A stretch of 31,003 nucleotides of DNA from Lachnospiraceae bacterium (GTDB lineage Bacteria > Bacillota_A > Clostridia > Lachnospirales > Lachnospiraceae). The notes under the pieces are model-generated. The model worked only from the letters and a program-made list of their open reading frames with translations. It made no database searches and was not told the DNA's origin. Location: NCBI GenBank assembly GCA_017620975.1, contig JAGAUD010000036.1, positions 1-31,003 on the forward strand, written 5' to 3'. Positions 24,810 to 31,003 of this stretch are shown piece after piece (position 1 is the stretch's first letter; each line of letters begins with the position of its first letter). Both the position numbers and the translations under genes were made by a program.

Positions 24810-25820
24810 CTATTGTTCTTCATTCTGCAACGGGAAGTCCTTATACTGCAGCGGGAAATGGCATCTTACATAGTGGCTGCCGTCTCCTGCGATATCCTGA
24901 TAGCCGGGCTCTTTTGTCTTACAGATTTCCTGACAATACTTGCATCTGGGATGGAATTTACAGCCCTCCGGAAGATGTAAGAGGTGAGGCGGATCGCCCT
25001 CGATGATCTTCAGCTTCTCTCCCTGTTTCATATCTTCCACGGATTCTACGATGCCTGCCGTATAAGGATGGGCCGGTCTGTCAAATAAGGTAAACACATC
25101 ACAGATCTCCACCATCTGTCCTGCATACATGATGGCAACTCTGTCCGCCATTTCGGCCACAATTCCCAGATCAGATGTAATGAAAAGAATGGTAGTATCA
25201 ATTTCTGTACGAAGCTGCTTCATCAGTCGAAGAATCTGTGCCTGAATGGTCACATCCAGGGAACAGGTGGGCTCATCTGCGATCAGAAGCTTGGGCCTGC
25301 ATGCCAGTGCAATGGCAATCATGACTCTCTGCTTCATACCACCGGAAAGCTCGTGAGGGTAGTTATGATATCTTTTTTCCGGAGAGGGGATCCTTACCAG
25401 ATTCAGCATCTCGATGGCTTTCTGTTTGGCCGCTTCCCCCTTCAGCCCCTGGTTGATCTCCAGCGCTTCCTGAATCTGTGCCCCGATCTTCTGGGAAGGA
25501 TTCAGGGAAGACATAGGCTCCTGCAGGATCATGGCAATTCCCTTACCCCGAATATTTTTCATCTGCTTGACAGAATAGTCGGAAATCACTTCTCCATCCA
25601 GAGTAACCGTTCCTGACTTTATTTTTCCGGGAGGCCAGGGAACCAGCTTTAAAAGAGAAAGGGCTGTCACAGATTTGCCGCTTCCGCTTTCTCCTACCAG
25701 TGCCAGTACCTCTCCCTTATTCATGGAAAAGCTGACATCATCTACTGCTTTAACTTCTCCTTCTCTCAAATAAAAAGATGTACATAAGTTCTTAACTGAC
25801 AGTATTTTTTCCTCTTTCAT
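24810..25820 (-). CDS. oppD: Peptide ABC transporter ATPase, OppD/DppD type, lacking the H-loop histidine
   Basis: The 336-residue ATPase has Walker A GESGSGKSVTAL, Q-loop MILQEPMSSLNP, signature LSGGM (the usual OppD form), Walker B LLIADEPTCSLD, and the C-terminal cysteine cluster GCKFHPRCKYCQEIC. The H-loop, normally ITHDLG, reads ITSDLG, so the switch histidine is replaced by serine (codon TCT). Loss of this residue usually weakens hydrolysis in the site it belongs to. The start is ATG 25820, nine bases after AGAGGTG; the in-frame region upstream to 25907 contains a perfect inverted repeat and is leader. First gene of the importer operon, divergent from the TrmB-type regulator. Confidence 0.92.
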   Translation of the reverse strand: MKEEKILSVKNLCTSFYLREGEVKAVDDVSFSMNKGEVLALVGESGSGKSVTALSLLKLVPWPPGKIKSGTVTLDGEVISDYSVKQMKNIRGKGIAMILQEPMSSLNPSQKIGAQIQEALEINQGLKGEAAKQKAIEMLNLVRIPSPEKRYHNYPHELSGGMKQRVMIAIALACRPKLLIADEPTCSLDVTIQAQILRLMKQLRTEIDTTILFITSDLGIVAEMADRVAIMYAGQMVEICDVFTLFDRPAHPYTAGIVESVEDMKQGEKLKIIEGDPPHLLHLPEGCKFHPRCKYCQEICKTKEPGYQDIAGDGSHYVRCHFPLQYKDFPLQNEEQ

Positions 25821-25850
25821 GGTAACACCTCTTTTAACCCAGACCGGAAT

Positions 25851-25894
25851 CTTTTCATTTCCCGGGAATCTTGTATTTCCCGGGAAATGAAAAG
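25851..25894. promoter_or_regulatory. Perfect 18-bp inverted repeat in the opp leader
   Basis: CTTTTCATTTCCCGGGAA and its exact complement are separated by eight bases. Each arm contains the ten-base palindrome TTCCCGGGAA, so the element is both a long hairpin in RNA and two identical dyads in DNA. It lies 31-74 bases before the oppD start on the transcribed leader. No U-tract follows on either strand, so it is not a simple terminator. It may be an operator pair or an RNA structure controlling oppD. Confidence 0.85.
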
Positions 25895-25955
25895 AGCAAA
25901 AAAGCACTTTTTAGCCTCTTCGCTCTCTTCAAACCACATCTGTTATTGATTGTGA

Positions 25956-25986
25956 TGATTATACCTAATCAGAACCACTATGTCAA
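25956..25986 (-). promoter_or_regulatory. Promoter of the opp operon with embedded operator-like dyad
   Basis: On the minus strand a perfect TTGACA (25981-25986) and a perfect TATAAT (25958-25963) are spaced by 17 bases. TGATTATACCTAATCA (25956-25971), an inverted repeat with six-base arms, covers the -10 box, a natural site for a repressor such as the adjacent TrmB-type protein. Confidence 0.8.
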
Positions 25987-26002
25987 CACCTAATTTATTT
26001 TT

Positions 26003-26031
26003 TTGACTTTGGGGCATTTCTATGGTATCTT
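26003..26031 (+). promoter_or_regulatory. Promoter of the TrmB-type regulator gene
   Basis: TTGACT and TATCTT are spaced by 17 bases, 34 bases before the start codon. It lies back to back with the opp promoter, with 16 bases between the two -35 boxes. Confidence 0.7.
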
Positions 26032-26064
26032 TATATTACTAAACACAAAGGGGACACCGTCAAA

Positions 26065-26763
26065 ATGACAAGTATTATCGAACAGTTAATGGGACTTGGA
26101 CTGACAAAACACGAATCTTCCATCTACCTGGCCCTTCTGGAGCAGGGAGCACAGACGGGATATGAGGTAGCCAAAAGTACCGGCATCTCCAGATCCAACA
26201 CTTATATCACATTGGCCAGCCTGGTAGAGAAAGGCGCAGCCTACGTTCAGGAAGAATCTGTGGTCAAATATACTGCAGTGCCTTTCCTGGAATTTTCCAA
26301 TAATCTGATTCGCAGGATGCAGAATCTGCAGCAGACCATCCTGCCCAATCTGCCCGTGCATAAAGAGGATACCCAGGGTTATATTACCATTCGCGGAGAA
26401 GAGAACATCATGAACAAGCTGGTGACGCTTCTTCTGAACGCGACCCTGCGTATCTACGTATCAGTGCCATATCATCTTCTGGCGGAGATCGAGCCCTGTC
26501 TCACCGCCAAAATTAATGAGGGACTGAAAATCGTGATTCTGACCGACAGGAGCTACACCCTGGAAGGGGCCACTACCTATATAACCCCCAAAGGTGACGG
26601 ACAGATTCGACTGATCGTGGATACCTCCAAAGTATTGACAGGACACATTACCAAGACGGAGAATCCCGCCTGTCTTTACTCCCAGAATGCTAATCTGGTG
26701 GAAATTTTCAAGGCGATGCTGCAGAATGAAATCACACTGCTTGAGAATCACCTGTTATCGTAA
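26065..26763 (+). CDS. TrmB-family transcriptional regulator
   Basis: The 232-residue protein has an N-terminal winged helix typical of TrmB regulators: LMGLGLTKHESSIYLALLEQ, then GYEVAKSTGISRSNTYITLA as recognition region and LVEKGAAYVQEE as wing. A short coiled helix (FSNNLIRRMQNLQQTI) follows, then a phospholipase-D-like C-terminal fold (residues about 105-225), where family members bind sugars or other effectors. It has its own promoter and a strong terminator, and diverges from the peptide-importer operon. A role as repressor of that operon through the dyad over its promoter is likely (inference). Family assignment is good; the effector is unknown. Confidence 0.88.
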   Translation: MTSIIEQLMGLGLTKHESSIYLALLEQGAQTGYEVAKSTGISRSNTYITLASLVEKGAAYVQEESVVKYTAVPFLEFSNNLIRRMQNLQQTILPNLPVHKEDTQGYITIRGEENIMNKLVTLLLNATLRIYVSVPYHLLAEIEPCLTAKINEGLKIVILTDRSYTLEGATTYITPKGDGQIRLIVDTSKVLTGHITKTENPACLYSQNANLVEIFKAMLQNEITLLENHLLS

Positions 26764-26796
26764 CTACAGCTATTGTCATAACCGCAGACTGCAAAA

Positions 26797-26834
26797 CTGC
26801 CCTCCGACTTTTGGCCTGGAGGGCAGCCTTTTTT
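26797..26834 (+). terminator. Terminator after the TrmB-type gene
   Basis: CTGCCCTCC and GGAGGGCAG form a perfect 9-bp stem with a 12-base loop, followed by CCTTTTTT. It overlaps the last codon of the convergent FAD oxidoreductase gene by two bases and may serve both, although the minus side has only a short T run. Confidence 0.9.
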
Positions 26835-28098
26835 ATGCTCCAAATACATTTGTCAGTCCAAGCTTCTCAATGCGTGCACAGATTGCAGGAATATCCGTGG
26901 TATACAAATTAAGCTCTTTCATATGCTCAAACAGCACCGAACCTGAGAAGGTATACTTCTTGCCGGCACCTTCCGGCGTCTTCATCATCTCATTTACATA
27001 GCTGATGGCTTCTCCGATGGCAGTCTCTCTGGGCAAAACCAGTAGTTCTTCGCCTTTTGCATATTTTACACTGTTATAGCCTGCCAGAATACCCGTTACC
27101 AATGCTTCTGTGTGACCTACCAGCAAACCGGCCTTTTCACCGCCGCAGAACAGGTTATCTATGCCGATGACCTTCAGGCTGTCCTCTCTGGGAGACATGT
27201 CAAAATATCTCATAGAATTTCCCTGGCTTCCCGCATAAGGATCTTCATATCTGGCATTTTCAAATCCCGGTATTTTATGGAGCTTTTCCAACGGATAGTA
27301 AGGTGTCATCATCTTGGCATGGCCTGTATCCAAAAGAACGATATTCTCTGCAAATTCTTTCAATGCGTACTGCTGACATGCCTTCATGGAAAGGTGATCT
27401 TCTATGAGCTCCTTAGGAAGCGGCACTACCACCACGCCTTTTTCATTCAGTTCTTTCACGATCTCAGGCGCCAGTGACTCTTTGAAAAGCTTACAGGAAC
27501 CGCTCATAGCCCCAATGGAGCCATCTGCTTTCTGCCCCGTGATCTCTTTCACACCGCACAGGCCTGCAAGACTGACCCTGCCTCCGAAAGCCGGGCATCT
27601 GAGGACGCACATGCAGCAGCCGTTTCCGTATTTCGCACAATTGTTCATGGGGCCTGCCGTACCGGTCACATCAATGAAGACATCTCCCTCATACACGTTG
27701 CCGGAAGCAGTCTCTACGGCAAGCAAGCGGTCTGCGCTTTTCTGTACCTTGGTGACTCTTTCTTTTAGGTGAATCTCCACACCCTGCTCTGCCAGATAGT
27801 TGGTGATTGCCACCGGTGTCCTGGCAATATCGTAAAGGCTTGCATGCTTATGCCCTGGGAACTCCACGTTCACATGATTGCAGGTACTGTCAATGACTTT
27901 AAAAAGATCACCGCCGCCCATAGCTATCATTTCTTCTGTGGCAGTAAATCTGCCGTTATTTCTCATAATACCGCCAACCAGGCCGGTACCGAGCAGGCTG
28001 TCTGCCCGCTCCAATAATACTACTTCTGCTCCATTCTTTCCGGCACAATATGCTGCACCACATCCAGCCCAGCCGCCGCCTACTACCACTACTTTCAT
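26833..28098 (-). CDS. FAD-dependent oxidoreductase of the GidA/TrmFO-like superfamily
   Basis: The 421-residue protein starts with the FAD-binding dinucleotide motif VVVVGGGWAGCGAAYCAG, followed by EVVLLERADSLLGTG. A second FAD contact, NLFCGGEKAGLLVGHTEA, lies near residue 318 and resembles GidA-type proteins. A cysteine-rich stretch, NGCCMCVLRCP (about 160-170), could bind metal or form redox disulfides. It corresponds to the FAD_oxidored family of uncertain substrates, not to true tRNA-modifying MnmG (too short). Its ATG overlaps the stop of the aminotransferase gene by four bases (ATGA), so the two are translationally coupled and likely act in one pathway, for example oxidation of an amino or hydroxy acid (inference). 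Confidence 0.85.
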   Translation of the reverse strand: MKVVVVGGGWAGCGAAYCAGKNGAEVVLLERADSLLGTGLVGGIMRNNGRFTATEEMIAMGGGDLFKVIDSTCNHVNVEFPGHKHASLYDIARTPVAITNYLAEQGVEIHLKERVTKVQKSADRLLAVETASGNVYEGDVFIDVTGTAGPMNNCAKYGNGCCMCVLRCPAFGGRVSLAGLCGVKEITGQKADGSIGAMSGSCKLFKESLAPEIVKELNEKGVVVVPLPKELIEDHLSMKACQQYALKEFAENIVLLDTGHAKMMTPYYPLEKLHKIPGFENARYEDPYAGSQGNSMRYFDMSPREDSLKVIGIDNLFCGGEKAGLLVGHTEALVTGILAGYNSVKYAKGEELLVLPRETAIGEAISYVNEMMKTPEGAGKKYTFSGSVLFEHMKELNLYTTDIPAICARIEKLGLTNVFGA

Positions 28099-29345
28099 AG
28101 AAACCTCCTTACTATATCAACTGTATTATTTGTCTTGACATCCGCTCCTTCCAATTCCTTTACAAATTCTGCAATCTTCTCAAGTCCGTCCCGGATGTCA
28201 TCCCTGCCGGCTGCATAGGATATTCTGACAAAATCCACGCATTCCTTTCCAAGCGCCACAGCAGGCACGGTCGCCACATACTTTTCCTCTAGCAGTCTGG
28301 AAGCAAATTCCTGGCCGGTGAGACCGGTAGCAGATACGTCCACCATCACATAAAACGCGCCGTAAGGCTTTACATAACTGAGCTTTGGAATCTGATCCAG
28401 CCCTGCAAGCAAAAGCTGCCTGCGGACACTGAACTCCTCCACCATCTCCTCCACACATTTCTGTGTTTTGGGCAGCATCATGGAATCTGCCAGTCCCACA
28501 TGGATAAAGGTAGGACAGCAGGTGCTGGAATACTGATGTACTTTCATGATCGGTGTAAGTAACTTCTCATCAGCAAGAATATAACCTACTCTCCATCCGG
28601 TCATGGCATACGTCTTGGAAAAACCATTTACCAGAATGGTCCTCTCCTTCATTCCCGGGAAGGATACTACAGAACAGAACTCTCTCCCCTCATATAATAG
28701 TTTACTGTACATTTCGTCTGATAATACATACAGATCATGCTCTCTTGCCAGCTTACACATTCCTTCCAGACTTTCTCTTGAATATACTGCTCCCGTAGGG
28801 TTGTTGGGATTGTTCAGGATGATCAGCTTCGTCCGGTGGGTAATCGCAGCCTCCAATTCCTTCAGATCAATCTGAAATCCGTTTTCCGGACGCAGAGGCA
28901 GATTCACGCAGATACCGCCGCACATCTCCACCAGATTCTGATAAGTCACAAAGGAGGGCGTAAAAATAATGACTTCATCGCCTTCATCTACAATGGAAAG
29001 CACCGCATTGTTCAGTGCCTCCGCTCCGCCGCAGGTAATCAGAATCTCCGTTGCCGGGTTGTAGCTTACCCCCAGCTCCTCTTTTACGGAATCTGCCAGA
29101 ATTTCACGCAGTCTGGGCAGTCCCCTGTTAGAGCCATAATGGGTAAAATTATTCTCTATTGCCTGAATCGTTGCCTGCTTGATCGGCTCCGGTGTATTAA
29201 AGTTCGGTTCCCCCGCACTCAAAGGAATGACCCTGTGTCCTTCGCTTCTCAGTGCTGCCGCTCTGTCCAACACGACTCTGATGGCAGAAAAACACACATT
29301 GTCCAGACGGTTGGCCCCTGTATAATTTTCCAATGATTTTTTCAT
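28095..29345 (-). CDS. PLP-dependent aminotransferase, class I/II (aspartate aminotransferase fold)
   Basis: The 416-residue enzyme moves amino groups between an amino acid and a 2-oxo acid. It shows LSAGEPNFNTP near the N terminus, FTHYGSNRGLPRLRE, the cofactor aspartate/tyrosine region NNPNNPTGAVYS and DEMYSKLLY, and the PLP lysine in VNGFSKTYAMTGWRVGYI. The start chosen is ATG 29345, ten bases after AGGAGG; the longer reading from a TTG at 29354 would sit only one base from that site. First gene of a two-gene operon with the FAD oxidoreductase, driven by a strong promoter. Amino acid specificity cannot be read from sequence. Confidence 0.93.
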   Translation of the reverse strand: MKKSLENYTGANRLDNVCFSAIRVVLDRAAALRSEGHRVIPLSAGEPNFNTPEPIKQATIQAIENNFTHYGSNRGLPRLREILADSVKEELGVSYNPATEILITCGGAEALNNAVLSIVDEGDEVIIFTPSFVTYQNLVEMCGGICVNLPLRPENGFQIDLKELEAAITHRTKLIILNNPNNPTGAVYSRESLEGMCKLAREHDLYVLSDEMYSKLLYEGREFCSVVSFPGMKERTILVNGFSKTYAMTGWRVGYILADEKLLTPIMKVHQYSSTCCPTFIHVGLADSMMLPKTQKCVEEMVEEFSVRRQLLLAGLDQIPKLSYVKPYGAFYVMVDVSATGLTGQEFASRLLEEKYVATVPAVALGKECVDFVRISYAAGRDDIRDGLEKIAEFVKELEGADVKTNNTVDIVRRFL

Positions 29346-29406
29346 TTTTTTCAAACCTCCTACTTTACTTCTTCATCCACCTGTGATAGTATGTCTGAAT
29401 AGGAAC

Positions 29407-29435
29407 ACTATAATATCATTTCCATAAATTGTCAA
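29407..29435 (-). promoter_or_regulatory. Promoter of the aminotransferase operon
   Basis: TTGACA and TATAGT on the minus strand are separated by 17 bases. On the plus strand an overlapping TATAAT (29409-29414) may be the -10 box of the divergent kinase gene, though its -35 box is weak. Overlap would make the two promoters exclude each other. Confidence 0.7.
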
Positions 29436-29452
29436 TAAGAAGGAGGCTGTTT

Positions 29453-30079
29453 ATGAAAAGATTTGTAATCGCCGTAACCCGTACCTGTGGCAGCCGTGCT
29501 ACTACCATCAGCAAATTACTTGCCAAAGAACTGAATATTGATGTATATGATAAGGACCTGTTAAAGCTGGCTTCCCAGGACAGCGGAATCAATTATGACC
29601 TGTTTGCCCAGGCAGACGAGCATACCAAGAAAAGCCTGCTTTACCGCATTTCCCAAAAAGTATATCACGGTGAGCTGATTCCCAAGGAGAGCGGAGACTT
29701 CATCTCAGATACCAATCTGTTTAATTTCCAGGCCAAGGTCTTAAAAGAGCTTGCCGAGAAAGAATCCTACATATGTATCGGCAGAGCTGCCGACTATATC
29801 CTGCGAGATAACCCCAATGTCATCAAGGTGTTCATCCACGCACCGCTGGAACAGTGTATCAGTAAAGAAATGCAGCGTCTGGGCATCACCCGGCAAGAAG
29901 CACAGAAGCATATCCGGACTACCGACAAGTATCGCCGGGACTATTATAAGTATCATACGGGAAAAGAATGGGAGAATCCCTACAACTATGATCTGTGTCT
30001 GAATACGGGAGTTTTGTCAGATGAGGCATGCGTTGCCTACCTGAAAGAATATCTTAGGTTGAGAGGTTATCTTGAATAG
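29453..30079 (+). CDS. Cytidylate kinase-like family protein
   Basis: The 208-residue protein starts MKRFVIAVTRTCGSRATTIS, the degenerate P-loop typical of this family (GSRATTIS in place of GxxGxGKS/T). It continues with LAKELNIDVYDKDLLKLAS and CIGRAADYILRD, and ends with a TTDKYRRDYYKYHTGKEW segment carrying arginines of the lid region. It resembles CMP kinase but differs from the housekeeping Cmk, and proteins of this kind are common in clostridia with unknown substrate. The start is ATG 29453 behind AAGGAGG; the ATG at 29429 has no site. It diverges from the aminotransferase operon and is followed by hairpins and remnant genes. Confidence 0.88.
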   Translation: MKRFVIAVTRTCGSRATTISKLLAKELNIDVYDKDLLKLASQDSGINYDLFAQADEHTKKSLLYRISQKVYHGELIPKESGDFISDTNLFNFQAKVLKELAEKESYICIGRAADYILRDNPNVIKVFIHAPLEQCISKEMQRLGITRQEAQKHIRTTDKYRRDYYKYHTGKEWENPYNYDLCLNTGVLSDEACVAYLKEYLRLRGYLE

Positions 30080-30116
30080 AAAAATAGTGATTTCAGTCAC
30101 GGCTTCCTGCCATCGG

Positions 30117-30239
30117 TTACGACGGAGGAGCCGCAAATAATTTCACCCGGCACTTCTGCCGGGTGTATGGTAACTCTATTCTCTCAGGAGCAGTACCATC
30201 CCAATCTTTATATACATAAATTATCCTTGCGTCTGCCAT
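30117..30239 (-). pseudogene. hipA: N-terminal stub of a HipA-type toxin kinase
   Basis: ATG 30239 lies three bases after the stop of the Xre-type remnant, the standard hipBA layout. The first residues, MADARIIYVYKDWDGTAPE, match the opening of HipA-like proteins in this bacterial group (from recall). After about 24 residues the text becomes unrelated and stops with TAA at 30117. A full HipA has about 400 residues, so the kinase domain is entirely absent and no toxin activity can remain. Confidence 0.7.
30144..30165 (+). terminator. GC-rich hairpin downstream of the kinase-like gene
   Basis: CACCCGGC and GCCGGGTG form a perfect 8-bp stem with a six-base loop, 65 bases after the kinase stop. 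The T-content after it is low, so termination is likely weak. The hairpin falls inside the hipA stub, close to where its similarity ends, so it may mark the deletion joint. Confidence 0.45.
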
Positions 30240-30242
30240 AGT

Positions 30243-30401
30243 TTATTTGCCTCTTTTCGCTCTACTCCGCGTCTGAATATTCAGATCCTGTAATTTTCTG
30301 CCAAATTCGTCATCCTTTGCAATTAACGCAAAATCTCGATCCATTCCACCCAATGCATGCAATACAGCTGCATAAGTTCCGATAGATACTGTTGCCGTAC
30401 C
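30243..30401 (-). pseudogene. C-terminal remnant of a HipB/Xre-type antitoxin
   Basis: The frame reads GTATVSIGTYAAVLHALGG, FALIAKDDEFGRKLQDLNI and a basic tail, which is the part after the helix-turn-helix in Xre antitoxins paired with HipA. The DNA-binding helices are not found upstream in this frame. The frame stays open to 30527, but that part runs through a terminator hairpin and looks non-coding. With the helix-turn-helix gone, it cannot act as a repressor. Confidence 0.7.
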
Positions 30402-30492
30402 TTGATTTTTCCTCTGTCGCGACTTAATTCCGGTCTGTCTGTCAGATACTGTAAACCCATTAAATGATAACCCCACCCTATTTCTATAGTTG

Positions 30493-30516
30493 AAAAAAGC
30501 TCTGCTTCCGCAGAGC
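30493..30516 (-). terminator. Strong terminator on the minus strand
   Basis: GCTCTGC and GCAGAGC pair around a GGAA tetraloop (minus strand) and are followed by six T. It would end transcription of the unrecognised minus-strand frame at 30624-30851. Confidence 0.9.
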
Positions 30517-30623
30517 CTTTCAGACATTTTCTTTCAGCTACCAAAGTAGCTTAGCCGGATTGTGGTAAATATCAAACCCTTATAAAGCTGGCAAGGCACT
30601 GCCCTCCGGCACAACACCTTGCT

Positions 30624-30851
30624 TCAAAGCGGCTTCTGAACAATCAATTCGCTTATCGCTCTTTCCCAATATTCTTCTGGAATATCCGGCCAGCTCCATT
30701 TACCAGTATCATTGTAAAGAAGCCGCATCGCTCTTGATAATACTGTTCCATGGGAAATATCTCCGTTCCGCAACAAATTCTCCGTAACCCTTGTCCAACA
30801 AGGTGCCTTGGCGTATAAATGGATATTAACTACAACGTACTGATCCCGGCA
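30624..30851 (-). CDS. C-terminal part of an unrecognised protein, no start visible
   Basis: An open frame of 75 codons after a TAG reads YVVVNIHLYAKAPCWTRV, then NGDISHGTVLSRAMRLLYND and TGKWSWPDIPEEYWERAI, and ends LIVQKP-Leu before TGA. The residue use looks like a real, folded C-terminal domain. No suitable start codon with a ribosome site is present, so it is probably the 3' end of a broken gene. A strong terminator lies about 110 bases downstream. I do not recognise the family. Confidence 0.45.
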   Translation of the reverse strand, partial: CRDQYVVVNIHLYAKAPCWTRVTENLLRNGDISHGTVLSRAMRLLYNDTGKWSWPDIPEEYWERAISELIVQKPL

Positions 30852-31003
30852 CTAATCGAGGCAAATATACACGAAAAGATCGTGCCATTGCAGAATTAAC
30901 CAAAAGAGTAGCTTTTCTTGAAGATAAGGCACTCAAGAAAGCCGGACGTCCCAAAACTCGTTTTTATGTAAACGGGCGAGAGTTGACTGACGATTATCTG
31001 ATC
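30830..31003 (+). CDS. Partial unrecognised ORF running off the right edge
   Basis: The plus-strand frame stays open from 30830 to the end. It contains YTRKDRAIAELTKRVAFLED, a likely short coiled coil, then KKAGRPKTRFYVNGRELTDD with an AT-hook-like GRPK. The composition suggests a DNA-binding protein, perhaps from a mobile element, with a helix-turn-helix to follow beyond the window (inference). No good start codon is seen after the TAA at 30827, so its 5' end may be lost. It overlaps the opposite frame for 22 bases, so a junction between unrelated pieces near 30830-30850 is possible. Confidence 0.4.

Noticed and set aside
25821..25907. Longer N terminus for OppD starting at 25907
   Set aside because: The extra residues translate the perfect inverted repeat, and a good ribosome site sits directly before ATG 25820.
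30402..30527. Full 94-codon reading of the Xre-type ORF
   Set aside because: Its first part passes through a strong terminator hairpin and shows no helix-turn-helix sequence; only the C-terminal 52 codons look genuine.

Overview
The window looks like chromosome from a low-to-mid GC anaerobic Firmicute, most likely a Lachnospiraceae-type clostridium. The evidence is strong AGGAGG-type ribosome binding sites, TTGACA/TATAAT promoters, an lplABC-like sugar ABC transporter beside an AraC regulator with a membrane sensor, and protein families common in that group. No rRNA, tRNA, CRISPR array or intact insertion sequence was seen.

Left half (about 1-15.4 kb, nearly all on the minus strand): a carbohydrate-type module. 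In transcription order it has an aldose 1-epimerase (galM), an AraC-type regulator with an extracellular sensor, a solute-binding lipoprotein, two LplB/LplC-like permeases, a Pro/Thr-rich membrane-anchored protein, a giant secreted metallophosphoesterase with four repeated lectin-like modules, a small cytosolic metallophosphoesterase, and a stub of a glycoside hydrolase. This module is visibly decaying. The giant phosphoesterase and the AraC regulator each carry an in-frame TAA with good coding sequence on both sides. The last hydrolase stops after 42 codons. The stretch 13.9-15.35 kb is a scrap yard holding a doubly deleted GH3 enzyme, a duplicated 3' end of the araC gene with its terminator, a YesM-type histidine kinase fragment and a scrap of tex.

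Right half (about 15.4-30.1 kb): largely intact genes for amino acid, peptide or 2-hydroxy acid metabolism. A D-2-hydroxyacid dehydrogenase diverges from a PucR-type regulator, which is followed by an Asp/Glu racemase-family protein with its own promoter. An Opp/Dpp-type peptide ABC operon (D-B-C-F-A) is followed by an unrecognised protein and an AEC-family carrier, and it diverges from a TrmB-type regulator. An aminotransferase and a GidA-like FAD oxidoreductase form a two-gene operon that diverges from a cytidylate-kinase-like protein. A working idea (inference) is import of a peptide or amino-acid-like compound, racemisation or transamination, reduction of the 2-oxo acid to a 2-hydroxy acid, and export by the AEC carrier.

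Right edge (30.1-31.0 kb): remnants of an Xre/HipA toxin-antitoxin pair, a strong terminator, and two overlapping partial ORFs that I do not recognise.

Most notable: the concentration of broken genes in one functional module; the two in-frame TAA codons; an Opp ATPase pair whose unusual residues fall on the same composite ATP site; a perfect 18-bp inverted repeat built from TTCCCGGGAA palindromes in the opp leader; and the repeat-rich secreted phosphoesterase tied to a sugar-type ABC transporter.
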